The translations under genes and the position numbers were made by a program. Positions 49,571-61,813 of a stretch of 64,000 nt of DNA are shown in pieces. This DNA comes from Cryptomeria japonica. Its lineage: Eukaryota; Streptophyta; Pinopsida; Cupressales; Cupressaceae. The DNA is taken from NCBI RefSeq assembly GCF_030272615.1, contig NC_081408.1:337556793-337620792 (forward strand). Direction: 5' to 3'. Each line of letters starts with the position of its first letter. The first letter of the stretch is position 1. The notes below the pieces were generated by a model. That model had not been told where the DNA came from. It saw nothing but the letters and a program-made list of their open reading frames with translations, and did not search any database.

Positions 49571-52500
49571 TGTGCTCCAAACATTGGGATCTTTGGTTAA
49601 GGTTGCTGTCCTAGTATTGTGTGGTGTACTTTAATGCTCTCTTCATCTTACGCTTGTCCTTTGAGATTTATGTTTGGAAAAGGGCATTGGAACCTTGGAG
49701 ATTTTCGATGGTTATGCTTTGTACTCTTTCTCTCTTATCCTTTCTAGAAATCACAATTGTGCACAACATGTGTATTCATTTCTTATGCATATCTCTTTGA
49801 TGCAAGCAATGTTTATATGATCTATGTAGCCTTGGTTTACTTTGTAATTTCTAGAGCTTATTCGAATGTTAAAGGTTGTTTTCGGTATATAAATGATCAT
49901 GTTATAAGAGTAGGAGGAAAGTTTGTGTGTATTCTATTAAACTAAAGCTATATTTATAGGATTAACTTATTACATTGGAGTATTACATTGTTTTCAAATG
50001 AATGTCTAATGAGGTGTTTGTATCATGCATACGAATATGACTTAGTTTAGATCATGATATGTACATGAGGAATTTGCATGAATCACACATATATAAATAG
50101 TAGCTTAATGATATCTTTCACTTCCCTTTACTCTTACATCTTGATATGAAATATAAGGAAGTTAAACAATGGTGTATAGGTACCAAATAGAACTATCGAG
50201 TGATTATATATATGGACCTGCATGTAAGAAATATTGTATTTATAGGATCTTATTTTTCAATAAGGATTTAGGGCTTCAAGTTGCATTTGTAATGATAGGA
50301 GACCTCATGAAAGGTTGGAGTTGCATGTTTTAGGGAATGCTGTAAGTATCTGCATTGTACAATAGATATGGCATGTCTAGGAAAATTCAACCGTCTATGT
50401 ATAATTTTGTGTGCATATGTTGATTGTAGGCAATTCTCTTTCTCCCTCTTCTCTCTATTTGGATATAAGTTTCATAGTACTTAGGAGTTTATTTGATATT
50501 TAATAGAAGTATTGAATACTCATTGATGAATATGATTTTGCATATGGTTGGAATAAATTTGCGATGAAGATGAAAATTCATGTATTGCATCTATGATTTC
50601 TATTTTAAGAAGAGTAAGTTAGGCAAAATATCTTTTGTATGAATAATATAGGAAGTCTTATGAAATAAAAGATTAATGGATCATGTTATAGTATATGTGT
50701 TGAATAAGGTTAAGTTGGTGCATTGCATGTATAGTATAGGAAATTTGAAATCATACCATTGTGGCCTTATTTGGTTTGGAAAGATAAAAGTCTTTAGCTT
50801 TGAGGAAGATTTGCATGGTTTGATGAAATGTTCTATTTGATCTAACAGATAGATTAAAAAATGATGTTACCTCTTACCCTATTTGAATTTTAAGAATATG
50901 CTTGCTCAATGAATTCTATTAGAATGGATTGATAATGAATTGAATGAGTTTATAACGTGTTACTAGCTAACATTTTTCCTCAAGTTGCTACAAACATTAA
51001 GCTTATGAATGATTATAGTTAAGGGTTGATAGGAGACACATTTGAATAGGATGCATCTATATTTGAATTAGTGTGACATTATATGTAATGAAAATAAAAT
51101 TTTCATAAATAAGGCTATGATATTTAGTATCATTCTTAATACAGACAAATTGTCTGGTTAATGCAATGTTAGAAAATTATCATAGGTGATAGGAGTAGAT
51201 GAGATTGAATTTTTGTTAAATTGGTTGGTAGATGAGATTGAAATTTTACTTAGCAATAAAGTAATGAGTTTTGTCTTCTAAAAGTTATTTTGTTATGTCA
51301 GGTGTCAATATTTAAATGACTAAATTATTTTGTGATATCATGAAGAACATTCTAGTCATCTGAATGCTATCTATTGTGCATTGGGAGCAATGATGTATGT
51401 TGTAGAGGTTCTAATATATCTATTTCTAATATAACTTGATAAGTGTGATTATCTTATAGATAGGACATCTTAAATAAACCTTAGACATGTTAATAGCGCA
51501 TTCCTTGTGTGTATGAGACACCTTATCTCTCCCTTGCATATGCCTTTTATCATAAAGGATAATTGCATAGATTTTTGTAAAAGATTGTATTGCATTAAAC
51601 ATGATAAAAGGTATATAGATATATAAATAAATTTATGGTCTTAAATGTCTAGTGTGCACTCTCTAACACATTCAGGGCATAGTGTCCTTGGGTGTTGTGT
51701 AGTAGTTACTGCCTCTAGTGTGGCTAAAATTAGTCACCTCGTGATATGGATTTGGATGTGTTAGTTAATTTGGCCTTGATTTATTTGTGATTTGTAAGTA
51801 GTTTCGTTGGGGCTAATTTGATTTTTGAATCGTTATTTTAGGGCTGACCACTAAATTCTTCTTTTATCTATTTTGTGGCACTAGTCACACTCCATTTATT
51901 ATTGATTTTCGCCAGCATTTTTCATGATTTAACGTTGAATTTGATGATCTTTTTGTTTGGGCTTTCTCTTTTGTTGTCTAAAGTGGTCATTTGGAATGTT
52001 GAGTATTGTGGGCCCTGATTTTGTGTTAAGTGTTGTTTCTCATGTTCGTGTTGAACTGTTAATAGTGTGTGTAATGGAGGACACCACAGAGAAGTGCACT
52101 AGATTTGGTGAGTTGTTAGATAATACTAATGTTGATTGAGTAAATGAAATATGTTTCCAGGATGATATGCATTGGATTTTTTCTAGATTGTATGAAATGT
52201 TAAATAGGAGCGTGTTTGGGTTAAACAAGTCTATAAATAAGTTTATATTATATGTAATAGTTAGAGATTAATGTATTGTAGATTTCCTGGGTTCAATGGG
52301 TGTTTATGCATGTTCCATGTATAACCATTTAATAGGGATGCCTGTGAATAATTTATCAAGTGCAAAGTGCATCAAATGCTTCCAATAAGTTGTGAGATTC
52401 ACTCCTTCTCTTTAGTTAAGGTTGTGTTTTATGCTTTATGTTTGGTGCTTTTGGTGTGGAGATTGAGATGTTTGTTTGCCATGAATATTGTTTTCTATTG

Positions 52501-53149
52501 CGAGTATGGACTAAAGATTTTGGTTATTGTATGATATTTTGATTATATTTGACTTTGAGGAAACTTATTTTGAAAATATTTCCCTCATATAGATGTATGA
52601 CATGACTTCTTCAGTAATATAGGGGTGTGTCTATGTGTAAAATATTGTGTAAAATATACATTTGTCTTTTTATTTGTGTACATATAGACAATCAAGAAGT
52701 GTTGTTATGCTTGAAAAGTGTGGGTTATTGTGATTTGTGTTTTCAGATACTAACTTGGTGATGGGAATTATGATATTATCCCGCCAAATGCTAGTAAATA
52801 ATATTCACTTGAAGGTATTTTAATGAATTAGTATGCTCATTGTAGCTAGTGAAAAGTGGTGTGTCTTTTTTTTTATCTCGTGTAATGCATTAATTTGAAT
52901 AATTGAAGGAAGTAAAGGAAAATGTTTTGTTGTTATTATCTTACTTTGAGTTAGTAAAATGTCTAGACTAAGATGTTTAATTGACTGATGAATCCTTTAA
53001 TGAGGAGATTAGTGGTGTTGTTTGTATTTAACTTAGAGGAAAGGTATAATTTGGTAATATACAAATAAAATTTTTGAGACTACTGCATGCATGTCTTCAT
53101 CCTAATCTTTGTGACTTCAACAAGTAAGTCGAGTCTTAGGGGGGCAGGA
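49571..53149 (+). other. Non-coding interior of the family D element
   Basis: About 3.6 kb of AT-rich sequence with no gag, pol or other protein motif in any frame; the longest frames are near 60 codons. It is bounded by the decayed primer site and by a purine run (AGGGGGGCAGGA, 53138-53149) that looks like a polypurine tract. This architecture fits a large retrotransposon derivative (LARD): LTRs and interior but no proteins. Complete decay of an old coding element is the alternative. Confidence 0.5.
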
Positions 53150-55014
53150 TGTAGTGCCCCTCCTTGATTCAACTCTATGATAGGGTGTGTTAGATACTTA
53201 TTGATTTGTTTGTGTTCATGATACTCCTTGTTTCTTGCTTCATTCTTTATAGCAATATCCTCTTTGATATTAGTGGACTCATTATGATTACTATGATGAT
53301 GTTGATTCTATACTTTGGATTAATGATTGAAGTTAAGTTTATGATCAACTTCATAATTATTCACTATTTAGGAAATAAGCTTCCTGATTATTGCTTATGA
53401 TGATTCATCTTGTGCTAACTCTGATTTGGTGACTACATTAGATGTGAATGATGGTGTAATTTATTATATTATTTCTTTGCTATGATGTCTTATTGTTGTG
53501 AATGCAAAAGAGATGATGTCACATCACTCATTGTTGAGTAGGGCATGATGTTGTGATCCTCTATCACCTGCTTGTGTATCCTATATATATATATATATAC
53601 TAGACATCGACTCCACCTAGCTTCATAGGTGTTATAGTGTCTCTAATCCCAATGGCAAGTTAATTAGAGATGCCATAAGGTCTTATCACACTCTACGCTT
53701 AGTTGGTGGCTTGTGAGTTCTAGTGTTTAAGCCTTGTCATCTAGTTGGGTTCTATGTGGTCTTAGTTGATGTATTTGATTGTTGAATGATGGTTGTGGTT
53801 ATTGATATATCTATTGTTATGCATGGTCTTGTGTGTGAATAATTAGTTATTCACGTGGGAATATTGCAAGTCCTATATTATTAATATTATTTTGTGGATT
53901 ATAATATTTGACATTAATAATTATGCATGGAAGATTATTTATTTATTATATTTTATATGTATGTGGGAGATATTAATGGTATTGAGTTTAAATTATATTA
54001 TTTGAGTATTTATGATTATATATGAATTTGATTATTTATTTTAATTTATTGGCTCTTTGGAATTGTGTGAATTAATTAACTAATTACTTATTATATATAG
54101 CTCATTGGTGTAAATTATTAAATGACGGTAGGTATTAATAAATATAAATAGATATTTGTTTATTGGGAGCTTATAATAAATTAATGATTATTTGGTGGAA
54201 TTATATTGAATAAGTATTTATGCTTATTTGTGCATTTTATTTAGTTATTATTTATTTATTGTTTATTTATTTATTCATTCTTTACTTTTTAATTAATTAA
54301 TTTATTGTTTACTTATTGTCAGTTTATTTATTGTTTATTTAATTATTTATTATTTATTTATTTATTATTGTTTTTTTTTTTTACCCCTTCCTGCTATTGG
54401 CTTTTGGGTGTTGCATTTGGTTCATAATATTATTTAATATTATTTTTACCTTGAATTTGTGGATGGTAGGTAATTTTATTATTATATTAATTATCTTGAT
54501 TTTAGATGTGACGAGGTATGATTTTTGGTTAATTTATAAAATATGGAGTTTTGAGATTGTTGGAGGTTCTTTTGGCTGGAGAAATTTGGATTCGTGGATT
54601 TTTTGATTTGAAATGATTTTCCTGCATATGCGTTGAGGATTGGAATCACTCAGATTTGTTTTATGGCCGTGATTGCATTGGAAGGATTGGTTGGTTGAGT
54701 ATCACTTGACTTGGTTGTGTTTTCTCTTTTGCAAATCTTTTTTGTCCATTTTTCATTTACCAGGTTGGTGGATCTAAAATTTCTTATGCATTTTGCTTCA
54801 AAAATATTTTTGTAAAACATTGCTTGTTGTGTGCTTGGGGAAGAATCCTTTGTATTCTGGAATTCACGGTCCTATTTTTATAACTGTTGTTGAAAGAGAT
54901 TTGATAGTTATCTCGTGAAGGGATTGTATCTGGAATTTTTTGGCTCTGAGACTACCTTTCTTTGTATTTCTTGTTTGGGTGGAGGAATTTTGTTGTTGGT
55001 GTTTCCTTTGGAAG
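53150..55014 (+). repeat. Family D 3' LTR, truncated
   Basis: Starts TGTAGTGCCCCTCC directly after the polypurine tract. The first 680 bp resemble 10975-11688; the part from 53829 repeats 17694-18830. It breaks at GGAAG (55010-55014), where a new LTR begins. Confidence 0.7.
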
Positions 55015-56264
55015 TGTAATACCCCTCCATGAATCATTTTTATGATAGTTATATTAGATGCTAATGAATTTTGTGTGTGCTTCTGATGTCCTTATTGATG
55101 ATTGAATTCCTCTTGAATGACATATTTTATGATGTTATTATGATGATATATTTAGGACATGATCATGATGTTAGGATTTTAGTCGATTCATTTATGATTA
55201 CAAGCTATTTAATAGGTGTGATTTACTATCTTGGAATATGATGTTCGCTAATAACTATATGTTATAATTTGTTTATGACTGTATGGGGGTGAATGGGATG
55301 ATGTCACGTCACTCACTTGTGAGTGAGATGTGATGTTGTTGTTATCTTTCATCTATTTGAGTGTTTTTATATGTATATGTATTTGCAAACGTTTGGTGTC
55401 ATGCAGGTTGCAGGTACAAGGCATCAACTCCACCTGGTTTCATAGGTCCAAGTGTGCCTACATAATCTCGATGGAAGTTGCGGGAGATAGTATAAGGCTC
55501 GTCTGTTTCTCAAACCCTAGTCTTTGCTCGATGTTAGAGAAATGGCTACTGTCTAGTGTCAACTTATTCAGAATGCCACATAGGCAACAATCCGATAACC
55601 CAGGGTATGTTGCGTGTGAGTATGTGTTTTGTTTCATTTGGGTTTAATGGCTTTGTGTTTTTGTAGTTTTTCTATTATAAGTTTTATTTAATTTGTGTTA
55701 ATTTAGTTTAGTTACTTATGTTTACGTGTTTTAAAATTAAATTATATATAATATACAGATATATATGTGTGTGTGAATGTGTGTGTGGTTTTTCCATATT
55801 AATTAATTAACAAATTAATATCAATGTTCTTATTAACTAAAAAAATCTAATATAAATTAAAAAAAATAAAAATAAATACAATAAGGAAAATTAATAAATA
55901 AACAAATATAATATTAGAAAGTTATTAAATAAATATAATAGAAATTTAAAATCGGAAAGGATTAAAAATTGAAGAAATAATTAGAAAAGCAAGTTGCTTT
56001 TCTGGACAAGAGGAATTTGGAGGAAACTTTTATTTGTCGGGAAAGTTGGCAAAGAAGGGGGATCTTTTCCTTTTTCATATTTTTTTGGGTTTTTTTTGGG
56101 GAAAAATTATAGAGGAAATGGGAATTGGATTTTGGGAGGAATTTTGGTTGTGAGGTTTTTGGAAAGTGGTTTGTGCATATCGAGGTGCTGCTGGATTTTG
56201 GGCGAATTCAGTGTGAAGCTCGTGCTTATAATTGGAATTTTGTAATTCCTTGATTTGCAATTTT
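55015..56264 (+). repeat. LTR related to family D, partial
   Basis: Starts TGTAATACCCCTCCATGAATC and shares the segment GGCATCAACTCCACCTGG...CATAGGTCCAAGTGTG with 11468 and 53608. After about 55700 it diverges into AT-rich sequence. It appears to have inserted into the previous LTR (left flank GGAAG) and to be cut by the next LTR at 56265. Confidence 0.55.
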
Positions 56265-57760
56265 TGTTGGCATGTTTGGCATAACTGATGAAGATGAGAT
56301 GATGGTGGATGTCTATACCGCTAGAGGAAGATGCCATGATCAGTTATTTGTGTTGTCATTGATGGCAACCTATGTCAATTAATGTTTGATGATGGTTACA
56401 AATGAACTTTGATGTCTGGCTTGTTGGATAATTAATTTGGTCAACCAGATTTATAGTTTGTAAGTATGACAGGGTTTACCGACAAGACTGAGAATTAGGA
56501 CTTCAATAGGTAAAAGAAAAGATTTTGATGGAATCCGTAAATCTGTGATGGTTGGAGACTTGTGGTTTGAGACATAAGATTTTATGATGGATTTGTGTAT
56601 GTGACCAAAACCGCATCCTATGTTGATTACTAGAAGGCATGTTTTGAATTTCTAATGGAGTTGTGCTAGGGTTCTAGTAGGGTTTTAGGACTGGTAATGA
56701 TTTTTGGTTTGGCGGTGATCTACATCAAGTTCACGTGTTGATGATAACGTGACACAAACTGCATGATGGATTTGAAAGTTGTTTTGGTGCGATTCAAGGA
56801 AGAATTTCTTGGGAATTAATGAAATAGTTAGTAGAGTGTTTTGAGGATATAGATCGGATTTTCATGATGCGTTACGATCAATCAATGGTTGATGTTGCAT
56901 TGTAAATTGTTGTAATTATCTGGATATTGATATGATATGATCTGTATTATAAATTCATGATATAATTAGTGTTTTGTGGCCGACCTAGTTGAGATGGCTC
57001 TTTAGGGCAACACAACTGATGTTTCATGTGTCGGTGGCATTAGGGGAATGAGTTAAGCCATCCCAGAGAAGATAGAGATCTTCCCAAGTGTTGCGGACTA
57101 TGAAGCATAACTAGATCTGATTTAGCAAGCTGAAAGTGCAAAGTAATAGATCATTTTTCACTGTTGTTCTCTAACAATTAAAACAACATAAATCCCTTAA
57201 CCGGGTAGGTCCTAACAGGGTAGATCACAAAAGAGTGTTTAAATCCTCTAACCAGGTTGATCCTAACAGATCATTAAGCTCCTATCTGGAGTGATAGGCA
57301 AATCCCTTAACCGGGTGACTCCTAACAGGGTTTGCTCCTAAAAGGGCCTAGTGTAAGCTCCTAACAGTGCGTACTTCAAATGAGTACAAATTATTGTGGG
57401 TACCAATCCCCACCGTGGTTTTTCCCATTTGGGTTTCCACATCAAAAATCTTGGTGTTCATGCGTGAAATGTCTTTTAGTAGTGTTTATGTTTTCATGCA
57501 TTATTTCTGATTACCGGTTATGAAGAGTTTACTGTTGTTTATTAGAGATCTGTAAGTGGTTACCAATAATGTTAATGAATTGATAGGTGAAGTATTCTGA
57601 TATGATAATAAGTCAGTATGAGTATGTGTTGATCAGATATCTAGTTGGTGAATATTTTGATTAACAAGATTGCATAAGTTGGTAACAAGTGAATGAGATC
57701 TGCTAAAGGGATAGATTCATTGATTTCAGATCTGTTGTAAATGGTATTTTGATTTGAAGT
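56265..57760 (+). repeat. Copia-type LTR, 3' truncated
   Basis: Starts TGTTGGCATGTTTGGC and has the CACCGTGGTTTTTCCCATTT segment and repeated CTAACCGGGT words found in LTR-A's LTR, so it is a distant relative. It is cut at GAAGT (57756-57760) by the plus-strand Tat LTR. No interior follows. Confidence 0.6.
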
Positions 57761-59152
57761 TGTAGTCACACAAATCTGTCCAGCTTAATTAAATAAATAT
57801 TCGCTATTTATTTGATTAAAAATCCACTAGCCACCAGTTAATTAAATTAATATTTAATTAATTCATCTCCAAACATTCTTCTATTAATTAAATAAATTAT
57901 TCAATTTATTTTAATTAATTCATAAAATCAAATTCAAATCAATTAAATAAATAAAATATATTTATTTAATTAAAATCCCCTATTCCTCTTTTAAATAAAT
58001 TAAATAAAATATTTATTTAAATCATTATCCCCACCCCCACTTGCATTTTCCTACAAATGCAACTTGCACACATTTATTGAAATAAATAAATTTTTATTTT
58101 AAATAAAATCCTATTTTCCCTCACCCACCAAAGCCACTTGCAAAATCTAATCCCCTTCTAGATTCTTTTAACCCCTTCCTAATTAGCTTAATCCATCCCC
58201 TAATTATTGTCACATTCCTAAGCAAAATGGAGTCACTTCTCAAAGACTCCAAAGTCTTTGAAAAACATTTAATGCTTTGTGTGTTCAACAAATTAACCCC
58301 CAAAGTCTTCCAAGACCATTAATGGCTCTTACATGACCATTTATGGCTCTTACATAACCATTTATGGTTATTTCAAACTTGTCCCCCCAAACATTTATTG
58401 TTTTGACCATATTCATCCATTTCACATTTGCACAAGAGTTTATCCATTGGATAAAAGCTTTATTCTTTGAATAAAGATTTTATTCATTCAACCAACCTTG
58501 ACTCTAAAATCCCAAGGTCATATCAGGCATTTAATGCTTATTCCCTCCCCTCTCAACCTATCTTACATTGACACTTGTCATCCTGGGATTGGGTTGAAAG
58601 CCCTCACATGGATTTGAAATCATTCAATCTTGACCCTTGTTGAGATTGCTCAATCTCAACCATCCATTGCTCCATTTTTCCTATAAATAGAGCCCATTTC
58701 TTCATAATCCAGATCCTGAAAACTTGTATGCATTTAAGCTATAGGCATTTTTAGAGAGCATTTTTAGCATAAGCATTCTAATATCTTGTTATTTTGGTTA
58801 AAATATATCATTTTAGCATCAATAGCATAGCATTAGCTTTTCATTTCACATTTAGAGCTATACTACAATCTCAATCCTCCATAAGCATCCATAGTGCAAA
58901 AAGCTACTGAGAGCTACACTATTTTGGAACTTGGAGAGGAGAGGAACAAGGGAGAAAGAAACTAAGAGCATGTTAGGAGGTATTTGGAGATGCCTCATCG
59001 TGTTTGCTTTGATAGTTAAATATGCTTGCATGTTTTTAGTGTCTCTTTTGGTATGCCTTTTTAGATTAGTTTTTGATTGACTAACACTAACAATTTTGTG
59101 TCTTTGGTGTTGTTTATCATTTGTTAACCTTGTGCCATTTAGGAGGGCATCA
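57761..59152 (+). repeat. Tat-2 5' LTR
   Basis: 1,392 bp, starting TGTAGTCACACAAATCTG and ending GGAGGGCATCA. Ends were set by matching Tat-1 and by the primer site two bases downstream. Confidence 0.88.
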
Positions 59153-59154
59153 TT

Positions 59155-59174
59155 TGGTGAACCCGACGTGAATC
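59155..59174 (+). other. Tat-2 primer binding site, tRNA-Trp
   Basis: TGGTGAACCCGACGTGAATC is complementary to the 3' end of plant tRNA-Trp including CCA, by my recollection of that tRNA. It sits two bases after the LTR. Confidence 0.7.
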
Positions 59175-61813
59175 CAATCACCAAAAACATATCATTTTTT
59201 TTGTAACTAACATGTTTGATTGTTGAAAGTGTCACACAGGTTGCGCTTTAGTGCTATTGAACACGTTCTGGCGCTACCGACACTTTTTATTTTAGCGCTA
59301 TTGTTTTTAAAATAGCGCTATTGTAAAAGTTTCAGCGCTTTTGCCACTATTCTAGCGCTTTGGCTCTTCTTCTAGTGCTATTGAAGATCTTTTAGCGCTT
59401 TTGACTCTCTGTCAATGTTATTCTTTCAGCGCTTCTGTGTGAAATAGCGCTTCTGCTTAAACACAGACTAGCGCTATTGCAACAGAGTTTCGTCCAAATC
59501 GCCTTGTAACCACAAAAATGGAAATTCTTAGGCTTGTGGAAGCCCCCCTTGAACATCAATTTTACTAACATGTTTTTGTTTGTGCAGGTTAAAAACTCAC
59601 CATAAAAATCACAAACTTGTCTTTTGGTGCCTAAAAAATTGAAAAACACAAAATTGTATTGCTTTCTAGTTAGGATTCATCTTCATTTTGGTGCTTAAAA
59701 TCAACACACAAAGTTTCTTTCCTTGCATCAAACTTAAAAATCACAATCCACACTTCAATTTTTGGGCAAGTAAAAAGAACAAACCACTTGTTTTTGATTG
59801 TTGCAAACAAATTTTACTTCAAGCAAAAACGTGTTTTTCATTAAGTTGACCAGGATTTTCGAATTCTAGATTACAAAACACATTGTCTTTGAAGTTAAAA
59901 CGAACACCATGGCTATTGGAGCAACATCTCCAAATAGTTAGATCACATTTGCAAATGATGGATTAAAAAGAACAAGTGTTTTACGTGTTTGGCACGCTTG
60001 TGCGAAAAGTTAGTCGAGTGGTCCTACCTCTAACACACACTATCCTCTCCCTTGGCTTTCGTGGTCCTAGGTGCAAGAGAAAAGTGTTAGTAACACTCAA
60101 AATTTTATCTTTTTAAGAGAGGCCTGCCAAGGGATCGATACTCTTGGGAATGACCTCGAGCGGTAAATCCTTCGAGCCGCTATAGAAATCAGGTGAGAGC
60201 GAAAGCTGTAGCCTTGGGTATAGCTATTCCTACAGTGTAACTGGCCAAAAGGACAAATGGGCCCCACCACCAGTGACAAGGCTCTTAAGTGAGTCACTGC
60301 AAAATGAACTTATGTCCAAAAACATCGAATATGACTAAACACCTTTAAGTAGTAACCCACCCGTTCTATTGATTGAGGATATTTGTGATATAATTTAGTG
60401 CAAGAGCATAGATGGTTTTGCTCCCAAGATACTCACCATACATATTTCCTTGAGTAGAAACATAGCTTTTTGAAAAGTCACTTGTGGCTTGATAAAAGTG
60501 GTGACTCCCCCATCATAGGGATCATCTATTTGTTATGCTCGCGCAAGACTTAGTATATCACATCCTTACCTGCCACGACGGGATTCATAAGGTATGTAGT
60601 ACCAAAGTCGAAGAAATATCAAGATGTGGGCTAAATTTATCACAACTGGCCATTTGACCTTAGGGATAAAAAGTGTTTGAAATGTCTTCGTGTTAGTCAA
60701 GACCAAGTGCAAATTGAGCTAACTTCAGGCTTTGGAAATACACCTTAAAATACATCTAAAAGAAGGGTCATATACAAGTCCAAGGGTTGGGTTGATCTCG
60801 ACCCATACTCATTTTTGTGCCTTTTAGGCAACATTCTTGTGTTTGTGTGCTTGCTTTGTTTTCTTGTCAAAGAAAAATCAGAAAATCACTTCCCAAAAAC
60901 AAAGTATTCATCCAACCAAACATCTGTCAAAACAACCAAAAACATCAAAAAACAAAGTGCAAACAAAGAGTCAAAAACTTTATGACCATTCTTCACATCT
61001 CGCGAAAGAAGAAGTGTCATCAGAATATCAACTTGAAAAGAAGACCATTAAGCTCAAAGGCTTTGATCAAAAGGAGGAAATTCTTCTATATCAATCAACA
61101 AATCTTTGTCTCCCATAGAGTCTTTCTACATCGCATGCATCTATACATTCAAGGAAAAACAAACGAATTTGATTCCGAATCATTGAACTGCAGAGCTTTT
61201 ATGCAATATAGAGCTCTGAGTTATCACAAAAATCACGGAGGAAAGATTAATCCAAACTTCTTCCCAAACGTCTGTATCACCTACAACACAGCTCGAGAAA
61301 TACCACCAACACGTGAAAGGGAAGAGGTAGAGTTTGTCCCATTTGTGACACAAAGTTTTGATTAAAGTTGAAAACATTTTCATCCATCATCTCACTCATA
61401 CATCATCATTTCATCATCAATCCATCCCAACTCTCAAAACATTAAGAGGTTCTTGTCCCAAGTTCTCTTTTAGATATTGCTTGAAATCAAACACATCACA
61501 TCACTTTTTAGATTGTTTCTACATCTAGGATAAGCTCATCCTAAGAAACACATCTACGCAGGTTAAAACTAGTTCATGAGTGAATCCTCTCATTGCTAGG
61601 TAGTCCAATCTGTAACACATCTCAGATTTCTCTACACCTTATCACATCAAATCTTATCAAACAAACAAGCAATTCAAAAAAGGAATTTCGGTTACATCCA
61701 CCTTAAAAGTGCTAGGGATCCACGTGCAACACAATCCACCAATCATCAATTTCTCATTTCATCAAAAACTCATCATCATTTTCACTCAACTTCAACAAAG
61801 ACTCATAAACAAA
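59175..61813 (+). other. Tat-2 leader between primer site and gag
   Basis: About 2.6 kb. It holds the GCGCT array and then sequence without a convincing protein. The longest frame, 60817-61365 (182 codons), is Lys/Asn/Gln-rich. Ogre-type elements of this branch carry an extra ORF before gag, so a decayed counterpart is possible, but I see no motif to support it. Confidence 0.5.
59243..59475. repeat. Array of GCGCT motifs in the Tat-2 leader
   Basis: Ten GCGCT and two AGTGCT in about 230 bp, mostly as AGCGCTATTG or AGCGCTTTTG, with spacings of about 15-35 bp. AGCGCT is self-complementary. The AGTGCT copies look like CG-decayed AGCGCT. Confidence 0.8.

Noticed and set aside
60817-61365. A 182-codon frame proposed as an Ogre-like ORF1
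   Set aside because: Too short for that ORF and low-complexity; kept only as a possibility in the leader entry.
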